From positions 15,408,149 to 15,472,148 of the forward strand of contig CM069457.1 in assembly GCA_035610835.1 (NCBI GenBank): a stretch of 64,000 nt of DNA, given 5' to 3'. The stretch comes from Ophiura sarsii. Taxonomy: Eukaryota > Echinodermata > Ophiuroidea > Amphilepidida > Ophiuridae. The notes under the pieces are model-generated. The model had not been told where the DNA came from and did no database searches. It saw only the letters and a list, made by a program, of their open reading frames with translations. Shown one piece after another: positions 63,890 to 64,000 of the stretch. The translations under genes were made by a program, and so were the position numbers. Positions within the stretch are counted from its first letter, which is position 1, and each line of letters begins with the position of its first letter.

Positions 63890-64000
63890 ACGTCGGGCCG
63901 ACGTCGGGTTTTGGTCGGACCAAACGTCTCAGAGACGTCGGCTCAGGGTCGGCTGCTCACGGAATGACGTCGCACCGACCATATATGGAGAAACGTCGGC
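63890..64000. repeat. ACGTCGG-rich repeat running off the window
   Basis: ACGTCGGGCCGACGTCGGG, AGACGTCGGCTCAGGGTCGG and GACGTCGCACCGACC give repeated, partly palindromic ACGTCGG words. The repeat continues past the window end. Confidence 0.7.

Noticed and set aside
1..64000. CRISPR array or bacterial operon
   Set aside because: The tandem repeats have no regular spacers and there are no cas-like genes; LINE, MITE and splice signals indicate an animal genome.

Overview
The window looks like animal genomic DNA, most likely from a marine invertebrate. The support is: non-LTR retrotransposons with PHD-like, APE-endonuclease and CR1-type reverse transcriptase (RT) modules; a Penelope-like element; many palindromic MITEs with TA, TTAA or 8-bp target duplications; very long poly-G tracts; and spliceosomal-type splice signals. 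An echinoderm, hemichordate or lancelet is my guess from the repeat style only. Nothing bacterial, viral or CRISPR-like is visible. Almost the whole window is repeats nested in repeats.

The one host-gene candidate is a two-exon reading frame at 20421-20554 and 22614-22777 (+). Exon 1 supplies a signal peptide and an acidic segment. A consensus donor and acceptor join it in phase to an Arg/Pro-rich basic tail with two Arg-Arg sites. The tail's coding repeat runs on past the stop codon into a minisatellite (to about 23070). The layout resembles precursors of cationic antimicrobial peptides or dibasic-processed peptides. That function is inference. A compact CCAAT/GC-box/TATA promoter with a downstream donor sits at 5893-6093.

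Layout. 301-2899: Penelope-like element (minus) with inverted terminal arms, a 15-bp target duplication, degenerate hammerhead motifs and a nested SINE-like insert. 3470-5013: 79-bp satellite split by a LINE fragment. 6339-9860: poly-G MITEs, a hAT-type MITE, a TTAA element and LINE tails. 9860-13770: little recognisable apart from a tRNA-like remnant. 13772-20306: a Z-family fragment, two CACTG-ended elements, a 238-bp satellite with nuclear-receptor half-sites, and a second hammerhead motif. 20306-24000: candidate gene, with MITEs in its intron. 24000-28310: LINE end, palindromes and degenerate tandem repeats. 28316-33597: elements X and Y in inverted pairs, with hAT and Y insertions. 33900-38940: three LINE segments (minus), including a nearly complete CR1-like element. 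38960-45440: degenerate repeats, element Z, a (TTGAACACCCCC)n minisatellite and a TTAA MITE. 45447-51003: a palindromic structure of about 5.5 kb. 52000-57615: a second CR1-like LINE (plus) with an L1-like ORF1. 57620-64000: hairpins, LINE 3' ends, tandem repeats and a terminal ACGTCGG repeat.

The repeats do not act together as a pathway. They form an insertion history that can be ordered from target duplications and internal empty sites.
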